Source: Nematocida ironsii (lineage: Eukaryota; Microsporidia). From it: a stretch of DNA of 64,000 nucleotides. The notes under the pieces were generated by a model, which worked only from the letters and a program-made list of their open reading frames with translations, was not told the DNA's origin and searched no databases. The stretch's first letter is position 1; each line of letters starts with the position of its first letter. Position numbers and translations under genes: made by a program. Shown here piece after piece: positions 27,811-37,660 of the stretch. Location: positions 1-64,000 of the forward strand of contig LTDK01000068.1 in assembly GCA_001642415.1 (NCBI GenBank), given 5' to 3'.

Positions 27811-30561
27811 ATGAGACAGAAGGAGCTTCTTTTAGGAAATAAAGAGCTGGATTTGTTAATCGATTGTGCACAGGCAATAAATCTGTCTGGAGCAAGCATT
27901 CCTGGGATAGACAAAATCGTGGATGTAGTCGATACGGTGGATGATTATGAAACAGTGCATGCCCTGGCAAAAGGTGGTCACAGTGAAGTGTTTGTTGTAA
28001 GATGCAAGTCTGATGGAAAGATATATGCACTGAAAAAAGTGTTTAAGCAGGACATTATCAATGACCCATTAGTCAATCCTATAATGAAGGAGAGGGAGTC
28101 TATGATATGTGGGAGGAACTCCGAGTGGCTTCTGGGCCTGCATAAGTCATTTCAAGATAGAAATGCTCTATATTTTTTGACCGATTTTATACCTGGAGGA
28201 GATCTAGGAAGTTTATCATGCAGAGAGGGTGTGCTTCCAGAGCGAATGATACGCTTTTTCATTGGGGAGCTGCTAATGGCACTGAAAGAGCTGCACGGCC
28301 TTGGCTTTGTTCATCGGGATATAAAGCCCGAGAATGTTTTAATTGATTCAGATGGGCATATAAAACTCGCTGATTTTGGAAGCACAACTAGTCTGTCTGC
28401 AGATGACCATCATGTGGTTGTTGGCACGCCAGACTATGTGGCACCAGAGCTGCTGAATATGTGCGGCGGCCTAAGTGTGAAAACTGACCTGTGGTCACTT
28501 GGAGTTGTTGTTTATGAACTAGCATTTGGGTGTTCGCCTTTTTATCATGATACAATTAGAGGAACATATGACAATATAATGAACATACGGTATACTATGG
28601 AGGAAACAGGCTCTGCTGAATTACATGATTTAATTAAAAATCTGCTTTGCGAAAAAGAAAGCCGGCTTTCTCTTGATGAAATTATGTCGCATGCGTTCTT
28701 TACTGGGTTTGACTTTAGTGGGAAGAGTGCAAACAAGGCTGAATATATACCAACAGTTCTTTCAGTGGAGTCTGTAGAGAATTTTGAGGTAGATGAGTTT
28801 ATGCCGGCACAAACCACGCTTTTGAATACGATGGACAATGCTCGGAAGTTTATTGGGTTTGGATATGATCCAGACATACGTGCTGAGATAGCAAAAGAGA
28901 AAAAGCCAGAAAGCTCTACTGAGGAAAACTGTTTGGATAAAATTTGCATAGGTGCCGAGGTGACATCTGCGTGTTCTTCTTCAAATTCCACTCTATCAGT
29001 AGAGAAAGAGTCTGCAGAGGAGGTTATACAGGACTGTAGCAGCATATGCAGTCTATGCAAAAAACTAACAGCACCTTTACAAGAAGAGGCCATCTCGGAT
29101 GTAGCCATAACAAAAGAGAAAGGGCTTGAAGAAGAATGCCAAGAGGAGTCTAAAGCATCTGATGAGCTGGCAGATACAGAGGAGTCAGACAAAAGTACAT
29201 CTGGCCAAGTGTATGACGAGTCTGCTCAGGATAAGGAACCTATTATAACTAACATTGAAATATCAAAGAAAGATCTACAGGATAGGAAAAAAAGCCTAGA
29301 TGTATCACAGGCATCTGAGGAAGCAAGCTTTGCAAACATAAATACACAGCTTGGCATAAATTTGGAATATTCACAGGAGAAAGAAAAAGTATCTGCAGTA
29401 GAGAAAATAGTAAAAAATGAAGATTTTGTGTGCTTTTCGGGCAATTTAGGTGAGGATCTGGAAAAAAAGAAAGCCCAGAAGGAGAGGGAGAATATAATAG
29501 CATATATTTGTGAAATAGAAGAGTCATTCAAGATGGGATACGAGCATCTGTTAAAGATAGATACCTCGCCTCTTGTAAAGAGCATGGAGTACATTGAGCA
29601 AGAAATTCAGGGATTTATAGCCGCAGTCAAAGAATCCCAGAGAAGAGAGTCAGAGAGTGCATTTCAAGCCAGATGGGTGATACGAAAGCTACAAACAGAA
29701 ATACGGGATACGCAAGGTCGAATAGAACGAGAGGTGGAGACGCGATTAAAGCTTACAGAACAAATAGAAGAAGCAAGGCTAGAGAACAAAGAGCTGCGTG
29801 AGCAAATAAGGCGACTAAAACTAGCCTCAAATGTATATAACTTTCCTATTAAGATATATGTTGATAAAAAATGGGAATCATCAACGTTACAACTTGAAGA
29901 GGACTATCTACGTATAAAGGACATCTGCCTTCCGCTGAACAAGATATACTTCCAGGACATAAAGAAAAACGAGCTTCTAAGAATTAACTCAAAGGCAGAG
30001 CTTCTTTCTTTCAAGCTGCTTCTTCCTTCAGAAGATGATGTGTACACAGAGCAAACAGAGTCTTCATCTGACCAGGTGGCCTGCACAGGGGAGAATGCTG
30101 AGTTGAAAAAGGAACTGGAGAAGGAACTTCAAATTCTCGAAGGAATTGAGAAGATGATTAGAAGCACATCTACATCCTGCAAAACGATCATTCCGATGGC
30201 GCTAAAACAGAAAGAGGGAACAGAAAAGAAAATATCTGAAATTCAGCAGGCACTTTCTCAAGGATTTGCAGCAGACCCAACAATCATTCGTTACAACAAT
30301 CACACATTTAAAGTCACTACTTTTAAACAGGGCGTCCAGAACTGGTGCCATGTATGTAATAGGCTGCTATACGGAGAAACAAGGCAGGGCCTTCTCTGTA
30401 AGGGATGTAAAATGGTCTGCCATAAAGAGTGCCACACGCTTATTGTCTACTCGTGCGAGCTGCAGCAAGCCATGGAAAGAGGAACATCTATAATTCTAAT
30501 GGCAAAGCAGCTGGAGGACAAAGACAGAATCAAAGCTATTGTAGGAAGTGGCCAGCCATAA
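27811..30561 (+). CDS. ROCK/MRCK-like AGC kinase with coiled coil and C1 domain
   Basis: 916 residues. Kinase domain at about 45-290: glycine loop KGGHSEV (degenerate), catalytic lysine K75, helix-C E94, HRDIKPEN with D170, DFG at D188 and [23 protein letters not shown] and TYDNIM are typical of the DMPK/MRCK/ROCK group rather than NDR kinases. A long acidic low-complexity region follows, then a Glu/Lys/Arg coiled coil at about 600-680, a second one near 770-820, and a C1-type zinc domain at about H831-C882 (H, C-x2-C, C-x2-C, H-x2-C). In animals such kinases are Rho/Cdc42 effectors acting on actomyosin. Yeasts lack this architecture as far as I know, so its presence here is notable. Confidence 0.88.
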   Translation: MRQKELLLGNKELDLLIDCAQAINLSGASIPGIDKIVDVVDTVDDYETVHALAKGGHSEVFVVRCKSDGKIYALKKVFKQDIINDPLVNPIMKERESMICGRNSEWLLGLHKSFQDRNALYFLTDFIPGGDLGSLSCREGVLPERMIRFFIGELLMALKELHGLGFVHRDIKPENVLIDSDGHIKLADFGSTTSLSADDHHVVVGTPDYVAPELLNMCGGLSVKTDLWSLGVVVYELAFGCSPFYHDTIRGTYDNIMNIRYTMEETGSAELHDLIKNLLCEKESRLSLDEIMSHAFFTGFDFSGKSANKAEYIPTVLSVESVENFEVDEFMPAQTTLLNTMDNARKFIGFGYDPDIRAEIAKEKKPESSTEENCLDKICIGAEVTSACSSSNSTLSVEKESAEEVIQDCSSICSLCKKLTAPLQEEAISDVAITKEKGLEEECQEESKASDELADTEESDKSTSGQVYDESAQDKEPIITNIEISKKDLQDRKKSLDVSQASEEASFANINTQLGINLEYSQEKEKVSAVEKIVKNEDFVCFSGNLGEDLEKKKAQKERENIIAYICEIEESFKMGYEHLLKIDTSPLVKSMEYIEQEIQGFIAAVKESQRRESESAFQARWVIRKLQTEIRDTQGRIEREVETRLKLTEQIEEARLENKELREQIRRLKLASNVYNFPIKIYVDKKWESSTLQLEEDYLRIKDICLPLNKIYFQDIKKNELLRINSKAELLSFKLLLPSEDDVYTEQTESSSDQVACTGENAELKKELEKELQILEGIEKMIRSTSTSCKTIIPMALKQKEGTEKKISEIQQALSQGFAADPTIIRYNNHTFKVTTFKQGVQNWCHVCNRLLYGETRQGLLCKGCKMVCHKECHTLIVYSCELQQAMERGTSIILMAKQLEDKDRIKAIVGSGQP

Positions 30562-30988
30562 CCTAAATATTTCAGTTATATTTAAATAAAACCAGTAAAT
30601 CATACAGTATACAAATAATATTCTTAAATTTAAATTTTACTATACATCAGAGAGTTACTAAACCTCTTTCCTAAGATATTATAAATCCAATATATCTAGA
30701 AGAAATTCATACCTGTGAGCACACTATATTATGTGTTATAAAGGCATATCTTAATATATGCACTAATCAGCAACAATTTCCTTTGCATACAAAAATTATC
30801 TTTTCCTATTAGCATTTCTATTGTTAAATCACATCCTATTATTTCACTGACTTTTCAGAGTGATTTTAGGTGTTTCTAGCATTGTTCTGTGTTATACTAA
30901 AATTATTAGTATTTCATGATACTTTCAATATAAACCTATTCAGAATAATTTTATATTTATTTAATTTGTGTATAGCTTTGTTATTTTT
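30562..30988. other. AT-rich gap, no gene seen
   Basis: Between two plus-strand genes. AATAAA follows the kinase stop (about 30583). Nothing else is recognised. Confidence 0.6.
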
Positions 30989-31492
30989 ATGAACTACCAG
31001 AGAATATTTGTATTAGGGTTATTTATACTAAATATACAGAAGATAAGAGGGGAGATGGGCGGTGTAATTATTGAAGACATTTCTCTTAAAAATGACATTC
31101 TGATAGAAGACCACACACGAACAATAGACGATTATTTTATAGTACAAAGGTGTATAGACACTTTCTGCATTAAGAACATAGGCGAGAGTGTGATTAAAGG
31201 AGTATTTATACCAGAGAACAATATACAGCACTTATTATATTACGACGACCTTGGCAGTGTTCATAAAAAAATATTTCGTAATAGTATGTTTCTGCTTGGA
31301 TTTAGGTATCCTGTAAAACCAAACGAAAGAATTTCTTTTTCTGTAGAAACAATATATAAGGGAACAAAAAAAAGTAATAGTGAAGTGTGGCCATTTGACA
31401 ATGCAGCTGTTCTTAAAAGATCTGTTGAGAGTACGTATTTTAATCTATTTAAAAGAGCAGTACCAACAGATGGTTATTACAGCAAAGTATAA
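30989..31492 (+). CDS. Secreted/luminal protein, weakly ribophorin-like
   Basis: Starting at the ATG 30989 (after TTATTTTT; the frame itself opens at an upstream GTG) gives 167 residues with a signal peptide MNYQRIFVLGLFILNIQKIRG. The mature part is beta-rich: IKNIGES (compare the NKG of ribophorin), FRYPVKPNERISFSVETIY and VWPFDNAAVLKRSVESTYF. The order recalls the N-terminal beta domain of Ost1/ribophorin I (lumenal subunit of oligosaccharyltransferase), but the protein is far shorter and lacks the membrane anchor. Treat as secreted orphan or truncated Ost1-like; low confidence in the name. Confidence 0.55.
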   Translation: MNYQRIFVLGLFILNIQKIRGEMGGVIIEDISLKNDILIEDHTRTIDDYFIVQRCIDTFCIKNIGESVIKGVFIPENNIQHLLYYDDLGSVHKKIFRNSMFLLGFRYPVKPNERISFSVETIYKGTKKSNSEVWPFDNAAVLKRSVESTYFNLFKRAVPTDGYYSKV

Positions 31493-31852
31493 TATAGGTA
31501 GAGAATAAACTATTAAAATAGAACTAAATTGTAGAATATCAGATGATTTGAATAGTTTTATAGTTCATTCTATTTTATGATTGTTTCATATGTGTAGGGA
31601 TTTTATATAAATAGAAAGGTCTATTATTCAGTATAATCATTGAAAATAGACTGTAAAAATAGAACAGCACAGTATATTCCGAAATAGAAGGGGCTATTTC
31701 ATTTTTAAATAAGTGCTTATTGGCTTTTTAGTTATTCCCATTTGTTGTTTTCTATTGGTATGTGATAAATATAGTTTATTGGAGAGTATTACAGGCATTC
31801 ATTAGCTTATCAAATATTTTATCTATATAAGCCAGGCAAGAATTAGAAATAC
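31493..31852. other. Gap with perfect short hairpin
   Basis: No gene. GAAATAG (31681-31687), loop AAGGGG, CTATTTC (31694-31700) is a perfect 7-bp hairpin about 150 bases upstream of the KDG-repeat gene. Confidence 0.55.
31681..31700. promoter_or_regulatory. Perfect 7-bp hairpin, loop AAGGGG
   Basis: A short inverted repeat in the gap upstream of the secreted KDG-repeat gene. It could be a dyad binding site or a structured leader; function unknown. Confidence 0.35.
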
Positions 31853-32092
31853 ATGAAGACTACAAACATGTTCATAAAAACTAAAGCATTATTCGCATTA
31901 CTATTATTTATTACACTGCTTCTTAACTTTGCAATGGCTGGATCAGAAGATGACAAGAAAGACAAAAAAGCCGGGAAATCAGATGACAAGAAAGATGGAA
32001 AGGATGGAAAGGATGGAAAGGATGGAAAAGATGGAAAAGCAGATGAAAAAAAAGACGGAAAAGCAGATGATAGTAATCCTGATAAAAAATAA
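31853..32092 (+). CDS. Secreted KDG-repeat low-complexity protein
   Basis: 79 residues: a signal peptide at about 1-29 (hydrophobic core LFALLLFITLLLNFAMA), then a mature part made almost only of Lys, Asp, Gly and Glu, with five perfect DGK units and flanking KKDGK-A-D copies. The mature peptide is strongly charged, disordered and near neutral overall. Polar-tube, spore-wall or secreted adhesive roles are possible for such repeats in microsporidia, but nothing here proves one. The ATG follows AATTAGAAATAC. Confidence 0.6.
   Translation: MKTTNMFIKTKALFALLLFITLLLNFAMAGSEDDKKDKKAGKSDDKKDGKDGKDGKDGKDGKADEKKDGKADDSNPDKK
31994..32038 (+). repeat. Five 9-bp tandem repeats (GATGGAAAR)
   Basis: Five in-frame copies of GATGGAAAG or GATGGAAAA encode Asp-Gly-Lys. 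Near identity at the DNA level suggests slippage-driven length variation between strains. Confidence 0.85.
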
Positions 32093-32472
32093 TGTATAAA
32101 ATATGCTAAAGGCTAATTATATATGAGATCTGCTTATTCAAATATGTTTAGATAGAAATTAATAAATAATTTTCAGTTATATTCTGTTTTCTATTTTCTA
32201 ATTTTTGGAATATCTCAAGTATTCCAGACTATGCGTTTAAATAGTACTTTAAATCAATGTATTATAATAGGCTATAATAAAATGTAAAATAAAAGTTAAA
32301 AGTATAAATAGAGACAATTATTATGCAGAAAGGTTTATAATTCATGTGACAGGGGGCTTTCCATTGAAATTTAGTCAAACAAACTAATGAAGAAATATTG
32401 ACACACTGAAAAAGATAAATTCTGAGTGATGCTGGTAGATGGCAGACTATTAAACATTTTTATGCGTGACAG
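32093..32472. other. AT-rich convergent gap, no gene seen
   Basis: Lies between two 3' ends. A GC-richer patch ACAGGGGGCTTTCC sits near 32349 without a clear pairing partner. Confidence 0.55.
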
Positions 32473-33579
32473 TTAGCTGGAAAAGGTGAATCCAATTCCT
32501 AGAAGAGGCCCATTTGAGGAGATCTGTCCACTTAGATTTAAAGAGGCTCCATCACCAATGGTAATATCAGAGGAAACAGAAACGGCTCCATTACTGCTAG
32601 CTGTTACACGAGTAGTTGCGCCGGGACCATATATAGTAGTTCCAATAGCACCACCAATTGACTGCAGAACTGTAGGAAGGCTTGGTACCTTTTCTGTGTT
32701 CTTAAGAATGTTTCTCCAGTCAATAGATGCCTCGCCATGCAGGCTTAGAGACTCGTCTATGCTCTTCTCAATTAAAGCACCTGCTGGGCCTGCTGTGTGA
32801 TATATACCTAGCACTCTCCAAGAGTTAAATACTTTGCTTATTATGCATGTAGATGCAATTTCTTTAGAATACTTCTGTATTAAAGAGGAGAATGTTGGAG
32901 ACGAGTCATTCTCTGGTGCTAAGCCATTTTTAGAGACAGACAAAATAGTTTCCTGTCCTATATGCAGAGTTGGAGACAGTTTCAAAATAGAACTTATAGT
33001 GAATATTCCACCATTTACTCTGCGGTGCGCCTCTAACAGTCCACCGTGCAGTTTTTCAGAAATGTTTATCTTCTGTGGCGATACGCTTAACAGTTGAGAG
33101 AGTGTGTTTGCTTTCCATTTCTCTTTAAGGCCCTTAAGCATTCCAGATGGGTTTATCTGCTTTGTACAAAAATCTGCCTTAGAAAGCTCTACATCCGGAT
33201 TTATTGCCGAAAGACTAACCGACCATCTTTTAAACAGCTTAGTATATCCAATGTCAAAGTAGTTATTGGCAGCTCCCCGCATGCATGTAAGAGATAGGCC
33301 TTCCTCCTTTGTGGGGATTATTTTTCCTAGGACAGACCCATCGCCAAAAACGGAGGCTGAAAAAAGCTTAGAGGGACTTTTCATTGTATAGTTCATGCTT
33401 ATTCCTCTGTCTGTGTTTGATACTGTGATGACCGATCTGTTTAAGAGTACTTTTGATATATCCAGCTTTGTTCCTTCAAATATATAATTTTCAGGTGAAT
33501 TTTGCTTGCTGGTGTTTATTATTTCCTTGTAGGTCTCGCATTTATTTCGCTCATGAGGTGCAGTAGTCTGGTAGCTCAT
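32473..33579 (-). CDS. TOM40: Mitosomal outer-membrane import channel Tom40
   Basis: 368 residues, usual length. N-terminal YIFEGTKLDISKVLLNRSV matches the feEGaklxxnKxLs entry of Tom40. GISMNYTM, then alternating amphipathic strands to the end, closing with the C-terminal beta signal ending LLGIGFTFSS. Known role: the beta-barrel pore through which proteins enter mitochondria-derived organelles. VDAC/porin is the alternative; the N-terminal motif and the usual loss of VDAC in microsporidia favour Tom40. Divergent from eIF3b with 37 bp between ATGs. Confidence 0.88.
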   Translation of the reverse strand: MSYQTTAPHERNKCETYKEIINTSKQNSPENYIFEGTKLDISKVLLNRSVITVSNTDRGISMNYTMKSPSKLFSASVFGDGSVLGKIIPTKEEGLSLTCMRGAANNYFDIGYTKLFKRWSVSLSAINPDVELSKADFCTKQINPSGMLKGLKEKWKANTLSQLLSVSPQKINISEKLHGGLLEAHRRVNGGIFTISSILKLSPTLHIGQETILSVSKNGLAPENDSSPTFSSLIQKYSKEIASTCIISKVFNSWRVLGIYHTAGPAGALIEKSIDESLSLHGEASIDWRNILKNTEKVPSLPTVLQSIGGAIGTTIYGPGATTRVTASSNGAVSVSSDITIGDGASLNLSGQISSNGPLLGIGFTFSS

Positions 33580-33616
33580 TTAATAAACTCTGTATTCTAA
33601 AATATTTTAAATTAGA
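33580..33616. promoter_or_regulatory. Shared divergent promoter region, 37 bp
   Basis: AT-rich 37-bp spacer between the Tom40 (minus) and eIF3b (plus) start codons, with TTTAATAAA and ATATTTTAAATTA tracts on either side. Confidence 0.45.
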
Positions 33617-35260
33617 ATGATTTCAGCTGCAGCACAGACATGCACGTTAGTAGTGCTTGGACTAAAGCCAGAGGGCATTAAAGAGCAGATGGAGGAGCTT
33701 AACAGATTGGCAGAAGGGGACTATTTTACAGATGAAACCTTCTTCATTAAGGACACGGCTGGGCTATGTCTCTGCGGGAATGCAAAGCTAGTTGGTGAGC
33801 TAGTGAAAAGACTGAACAAGATAAATCTGAATGGAGAGTGCTTGCATGCTCTTTCTTTAACAAGGTATATGGCCATGTATAACATAGGAAAGCTATCTGT
33901 GGGAAAAGAGCAGGTGTATAAACCAGCAGTTAAAAAAATAATAGGAGAGGAGGAAATAGATATGTGGAGAGCAGAGGCACTTGGGGAGCAGTTTTTAATA
34001 TACAATGAAGACACACTTTCCAACTACCAGCTGTCTAAAATGTTTCCGTGCAAGTTGATTAAATCCAAACCAATTAAAGAAATGGAAATAACGGTAAAGG
34101 ATGAGCTAATATTTGCACAAAAGCAGAAGAATTTGTTTGTGTATGGTGGGTATTTAGACTTACTGGATGGGTTTGTGATGGATGACATTATATCTCACTA
34201 TACTCTAGGGAAGCATATAGTCATTGGGTGCCAAATAGATCCAAACCAACAGCTTTGGAGCATATATAATATATACAGCAAAAAAAACATAAAAGAAGTA
34301 GTGATTGGAAATGAAGAGACATTTTCAGTATCTGCTGGGATGACTCATTATATGATATCGAATGAAAAGGGTGTGCAGGTGCGGCAGATCGAGAGTGACG
34401 AGCTCATATATCCAGAGTACTTTAATATTGAAAATGAAAAGACAGAGGGATTTATGTCAGATAAGGACAATGTGGTTCTAATAGTAAAGAAGACCTCTAT
34501 AAGCACACAGATAATTCTGCACAGCTTAGATTCAGGAAGGGTAATACGAAAAAGAGTTTTCACCAATATAGAAAGCTATTCTGTGGCATTTGCACAAGGA
34601 GAGGTATCCATTGTTAGTGTACGAATGATAGTAGACAAGGTAGGGCACTTTATAGAGATATGGAATGTGGACGGAAAGACAGTGATTTCAAAAGCTTTGG
34701 GAGAGAATGTTAAGAATGTATATCCCAGTAAGCACACTGTTGTAGTGCAGACACCCACATCCGCTAAGATACTGAAGAGAGTGCAGAATATACTAGTAGA
34801 AGGGACTGTGGTCAGAGAGCCCATTTCAAAGATAGTGGCTGGGGAGATAACTCTTTTGCTTATAGACTCTGGAGACATATGTGTTATTGGAAAGGACGGG
34901 GAGATACTCAATAGAGTCCTGGAAACTGGAGCATCAGACATTCAGATGTCACCTTTTGGTCTATATATTTCTCTTCTCTCAAGCGAACAGGTTAGAATAC
35001 TTGACATATGCGGAAAAGAAGTATTTGCATCAAACATAAAAAGGAACAATGGATTTTTCTGGAGAACTGTGGTCAGTTCATCAGAAGAGGTGATTTTGAA
35101 TGAAGAAGAGATACAGAAGTACAAGACAGAGGATAGTCTCAGAAGAAAAGAAGCAAGAAAGCAGTTTATGCGGGATAATGAAGAGAAGATAAAGGAGTGG
35201 AGAATGTTCTTGCATGAAATGAAAAGATTTAAGTCATTGAATGCACAGGTACACAGTTAA
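33617..35260 (+). CDS. PRT1: Translation initiation factor 3 subunit b
   Basis: 547 residues, shorter than yeast eIF3b (about 760). The N-terminal 80 residues fit a diverged RRM (CTLVVLGLKPEGIKEQM). A long beta-propeller-like middle of repeated short strands follows. The C-terminal part is most telling: NGFFWRTVVSSSEEVILNEE then a basic helix ending EKIKEWRMFLHEMKRF, matching the FxWRPRP...LS-x-E-x-IK...R-x-x-M order of eIF3b. Known role: scaffold of eIF3 on the 40S subunit. The RRM is weak, so eIF2A is an alternative. Confidence 0.68.
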   Translation: MISAAAQTCTLVVLGLKPEGIKEQMEELNRLAEGDYFTDETFFIKDTAGLCLCGNAKLVGELVKRLNKINLNGECLHALSLTRYMAMYNIGKLSVGKEQVYKPAVKKIIGEEEIDMWRAEALGEQFLIYNEDTLSNYQLSKMFPCKLIKSKPIKEMEITVKDELIFAQKQKNLFVYGGYLDLLDGFVMDDIISHYTLGKHIVIGCQIDPNQQLWSIYNIYSKKNIKEVVIGNEETFSVSAGMTHYMISNEKGVQVRQIESDELIYPEYFNIENEKTEGFMSDKDNVVLIVKKTSISTQIILHSLDSGRVIRKRVFTNIESYSVAFAQGEVSIVSVRMIVDKVGHFIEIWNVDGKTVISKALGENVKNVYPSKHTVVVQTPTSAKILKRVQNILVEGTVVREPISKIVAGEITLLLIDSGDICVIGKDGEILNRVLETGASDIQMSPFGLYISLLSSEQVRILDICGKEVFASNIKRNNGFFWRTVVSSSEEVILNEEEIQKYKTEDSLRRKEARKQFMRDNEEKIKEWRMFLHEMKRFKSLNAQVHS

Positions 35261-35656
35261 GCTAAAAATAAATAACCCTAAATATACTATAATATACTAC
35301 TTAGAGTGCACATTCAGTGTAGCATGAAGCTCCCTTTAAGATGATTTTTAAATGTTGAAAATTTGTAAATGTGTAAATAAGTGGGTGTTTGCAGAATAAC
35401 TCAAATTCAGCTCTCTTATTATTTATATACACGTATAGGCACATTCTATTTCAGAATTACAGGCTAGTATACTGCATAATAATATTCTGTTATAACCCGA
35501 AATAAATTAAAACAAATATAGTCATCTATAAAATTACCGTGCAGTTTTACAAGATGCTCTAAGTCATGGTATTCGGGCTTTTTTTCTTTTTTTAGGCTAT
35601 GCAGAAATACCAGAAATGTTCTACTTAACTATAAATATTTCTACATTTTATTTTAC
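35261..35656. other. Gap with exact motif copy
   Basis: No gene seen. Contains the exact motif at 35492-35502 and a pyrimidine tract (TCGGGC then T-rich) near 35575-35595. Confidence 0.6.
35492..35502 (+). repeat. Dispersed motif ATAACCCGAAA
   Basis: Exact copy, about 155 bases upstream of the ATG at 35657, same orientation as that gene. Confidence 0.7.
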
Positions 35657-36571
35657 ATGCGATGCTCTAAGAACAGCCCATTTGTATTTACCAACGCACT
35701 GACTCGGTGCTTAAATGTCCTTGATGGGGCAAGAAGCAGCCCGCCTCTTATTAGAGAGATACTTGCAAATATAGCAAGAAATAAAGAGCTAGTTGGGCCG
35801 GTCATGAAAATACTGACATCAGAAGATACGCTTCGAAAGCATGGGAAACAAAAGCTTCTGCAGATGGTGCTGGCGATTTGGACAGCAATTCCTGAGATGG
35901 CAGCACCGCAAAAAGTGCTGACATATCTTTCTGCGCTGGATAATACACCGCTGGCAAGAATCCTTCTTTTAAAAACTGCTTTGTCATTGCTAAAAATAAG
36001 AGAAAGCAGCTCTGAGCTAGATATGCAGCGGCTATTTGATATTTTAGAGTCCCTTTGGAAAAGGCATGGCACAGAAGCAGACTATTTGATAATTTCTATT
36101 TTTATTGAAATGCTAGATACCCATCCAGAAATAAAGCCAAGAGTACATCATCTTATGACAAATCAACCCGCTAGCATGGCAGTTGCTCTAATTCCTAAGA
36201 TGATATTTCTTTCTCTACAAATAGAAATGCCATACACCGTTCCTTCACATATTTTCTCGGCTAATAATATGTCGGCGTACATTCGGGTGCTAGATGCGAT
36301 TTTAGTAGTATGTGCAGCATATCCGAAAGAAAAGGTGTTTTCAATGTTTCCGGATCTAACCAACACTATAAAAATGCAGATATCTAATTTTATCAACAAA
36401 GAGGTGCACTGGATTGAATACAACATGAAGCACGATAGAAAGACTCCCTTTACATACAGTATGACTATTCAAAAAATAAAAGATGTACTGTCCTCGCCAG
36501 AAGACCCTAAAACAGTTGTACAGACACTTAAAACATTACTGAATATTTCTGAAGGCATGCCTGCATTATAA
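35657..36571 (+). CDS. All-helical repeat (HEAT-like) protein, unrecognised
   Basis: 304 residues made of about 12-14 amphipathic helices in pairs (for example GKQKLLQMVLAIWTAIPEM, LARILLLKTALSLLKI, YLIISIFIEMLDTHPEIK). No membrane span, signal or catalytic motif. Such solenoids usually act as scaffolds. The N-terminal HEAT part of symplekin/Pta1, in the mRNA 3'-end machinery, was considered but no specific motif supports it. The ATG at 35657 follows ATTTTATTTTAC. The coding look is good: no low complexity, GC above the gaps. Confidence 0.65.
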   Translation: MRCSKNSPFVFTNALTRCLNVLDGARSSPPLIREILANIARNKELVGPVMKILTSEDTLRKHGKQKLLQMVLAIWTAIPEMAAPQKVLTYLSALDNTPLARILLLKTALSLLKIRESSSELDMQRLFDILESLWKRHGTEADYLIISIFIEMLDTHPEIKPRVHHLMTNQPASMAVALIPKMIFLSLQIEMPYTVPSHIFSANNMSAYIRVLDAILVVCAAYPKEKVFSMFPDLTNTIKMQISNFINKEVHWIEYNMKHDRKTPFTYSMTIQKIKDVLSSPEDPKTVVQTLKTLLNISEGMPAL

Positions 36572-36815
36572 TGATTTAAGTAACCTAAGTACTGGTTTAT
36601 TAATATAAGATAAAATATAAAAATAACTCAGAAATAAACAGAATCCGAAATAACCCAAAAGAAAATAATAAAAGTTATGGGAGGATATTCATGCATAGAA
36701 TAACTAACACCAGCTATTTCGGAATGGCTTCAGTTTTTTATTTTCGGTTATTTTGGGCTATGTTGTGAATATGTGGGTTGTGTCTTTTTGTACTTTGCAT
36801 TTTATTTTATGTGCT
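36572..36815. promoter_or_regulatory. Promoter gap of RNA triphosphatase with motif variants
   Basis: Unusually dense in motif relatives: AATAACTCAGAAA near 36622, ATAACCCAAAA at 36650-36660 and TTTTCGGTTATTTTGGGCTA at 36741-36760, two inverted relatives back to back. Confidence 0.45.
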
Positions 36816-37517
36816 ATGGAGTTAGAGAAAACAAGTGAGAAGAACCCGCATCTGACACAAATATTAAGAAAGGGACTGCCGGACAAACTTTCTTCTAATA
36901 TGGAAATAGAGATAAGATTCGGGACTTTAATGGACAAGGCAACACAGAAAAGGCTTAGCATTAAAATGCTACATCCGTGCATTATGGAAAGGTCTGACAC
37001 TTTATGGTTTGAAGCCAGTGTGACAGAAAATGATTTTGCGCAGATGAAAAAGTATTTTTCTACCATGTTCAAAGACTCTGAGGAAAAGTTAATAATTGAC
37101 ACTCTTTTAAAGGGTATTCGGCGATCTGAAGTTAGAGAGATTAATGGAGAGTCTGTGCGCGTAGATCCCGTTATAATCAAAAAGAAGAAGCTGTTCTTTT
37201 TGGATATTTTCTGTCCTTTTAGCAAATATGACATGCGAATTAGTGTGTGTGAAGAAATAGTGCAGAAAGATACTTTTGGCATGCAGCAAGTGCAAGGAAA
37301 TATTCGAGAAAAAAAAAGAACCACATATACCCATCCACTATTTGTAGTAGATGTAACGGAGGTAAATTCAGGGAAAGAAAGTGCAGATATAAAATATTTT
37401 ACACCATCATATGAGATAGAGATTGAGGCAAACAACAAGACATACAAGAAAGATGTCTTTATAAATATCGTAAATAATTCAATAGATGCTATTCGGCAGG
37501 CTTTAAAGCACAGATAG
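36816..37517 (+). CDS. CET1: mRNA-capping RNA 5'-triphosphatase, Cet1 type
   Basis: 233 residues from the ATG 36816 (MELEKTSEK), preceded by ATTTTATTTTATGTGCT; the open frame reaches upstream to a TTG and an ATG at 36771 that would add a hydrophobic stub. Metal-binding EIEIRFG lies at about residues 30-36 and the partner YEIEIEAN at about 198-205; REKKRTTYTHPLFVVDVTEV lies between. These are the signature strands of the fungal/protozoal triphosphate tunnel enzymes. Known reaction: removes the gamma phosphate from nascent mRNA, the first step of capping. Animals use an unrelated enzyme. Confidence 0.92.
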   Translation: MELEKTSEKNPHLTQILRKGLPDKLSSNMEIEIRFGTLMDKATQKRLSIKMLHPCIMERSDTLWFEASVTENDFAQMKKYFSTMFKDSEEKLIIDTLLKGIRRSEVREINGESVRVDPVIIKKKKLFFLDIFCPFSKYDMRISVCEEIVQKDTFGMQQVQGNIREKKRTTYTHPLFVVDVTEVNSGKESADIKYFTPSYEIEIEANNKTYKKDVFINIVNNSIDAIRQALKHR

Positions 37518-37660
37518 TGGAAATGCATGGCAAATAGTTAAGGAGAAGAAAATAAAAGCGTACACTATTAATTTTATTGTTCTATTGTAATTGAAATATT
37601 TTAGGGGAATTCTTGGGTGGTAGTTGAATTTATTTAATATAAGTAGTTATAAATAATTTT

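Noticed and set aside
32473..33579. VDAC/porin as the identity of the beta-barrel
   Set aside because: The N-terminal FEGTKLDISK entry and C-terminal beta signal fit Tom40 better, and microsporidia are generally thought to lack VDAC.
36758..37528. 256-codon frame antisense to the RNA triphosphatase
   Set aside because: Spans exactly the Cet1 gene and reads as low-complexity Ser/Phe/Ile; Cet1 motifs are clear on the other strand.
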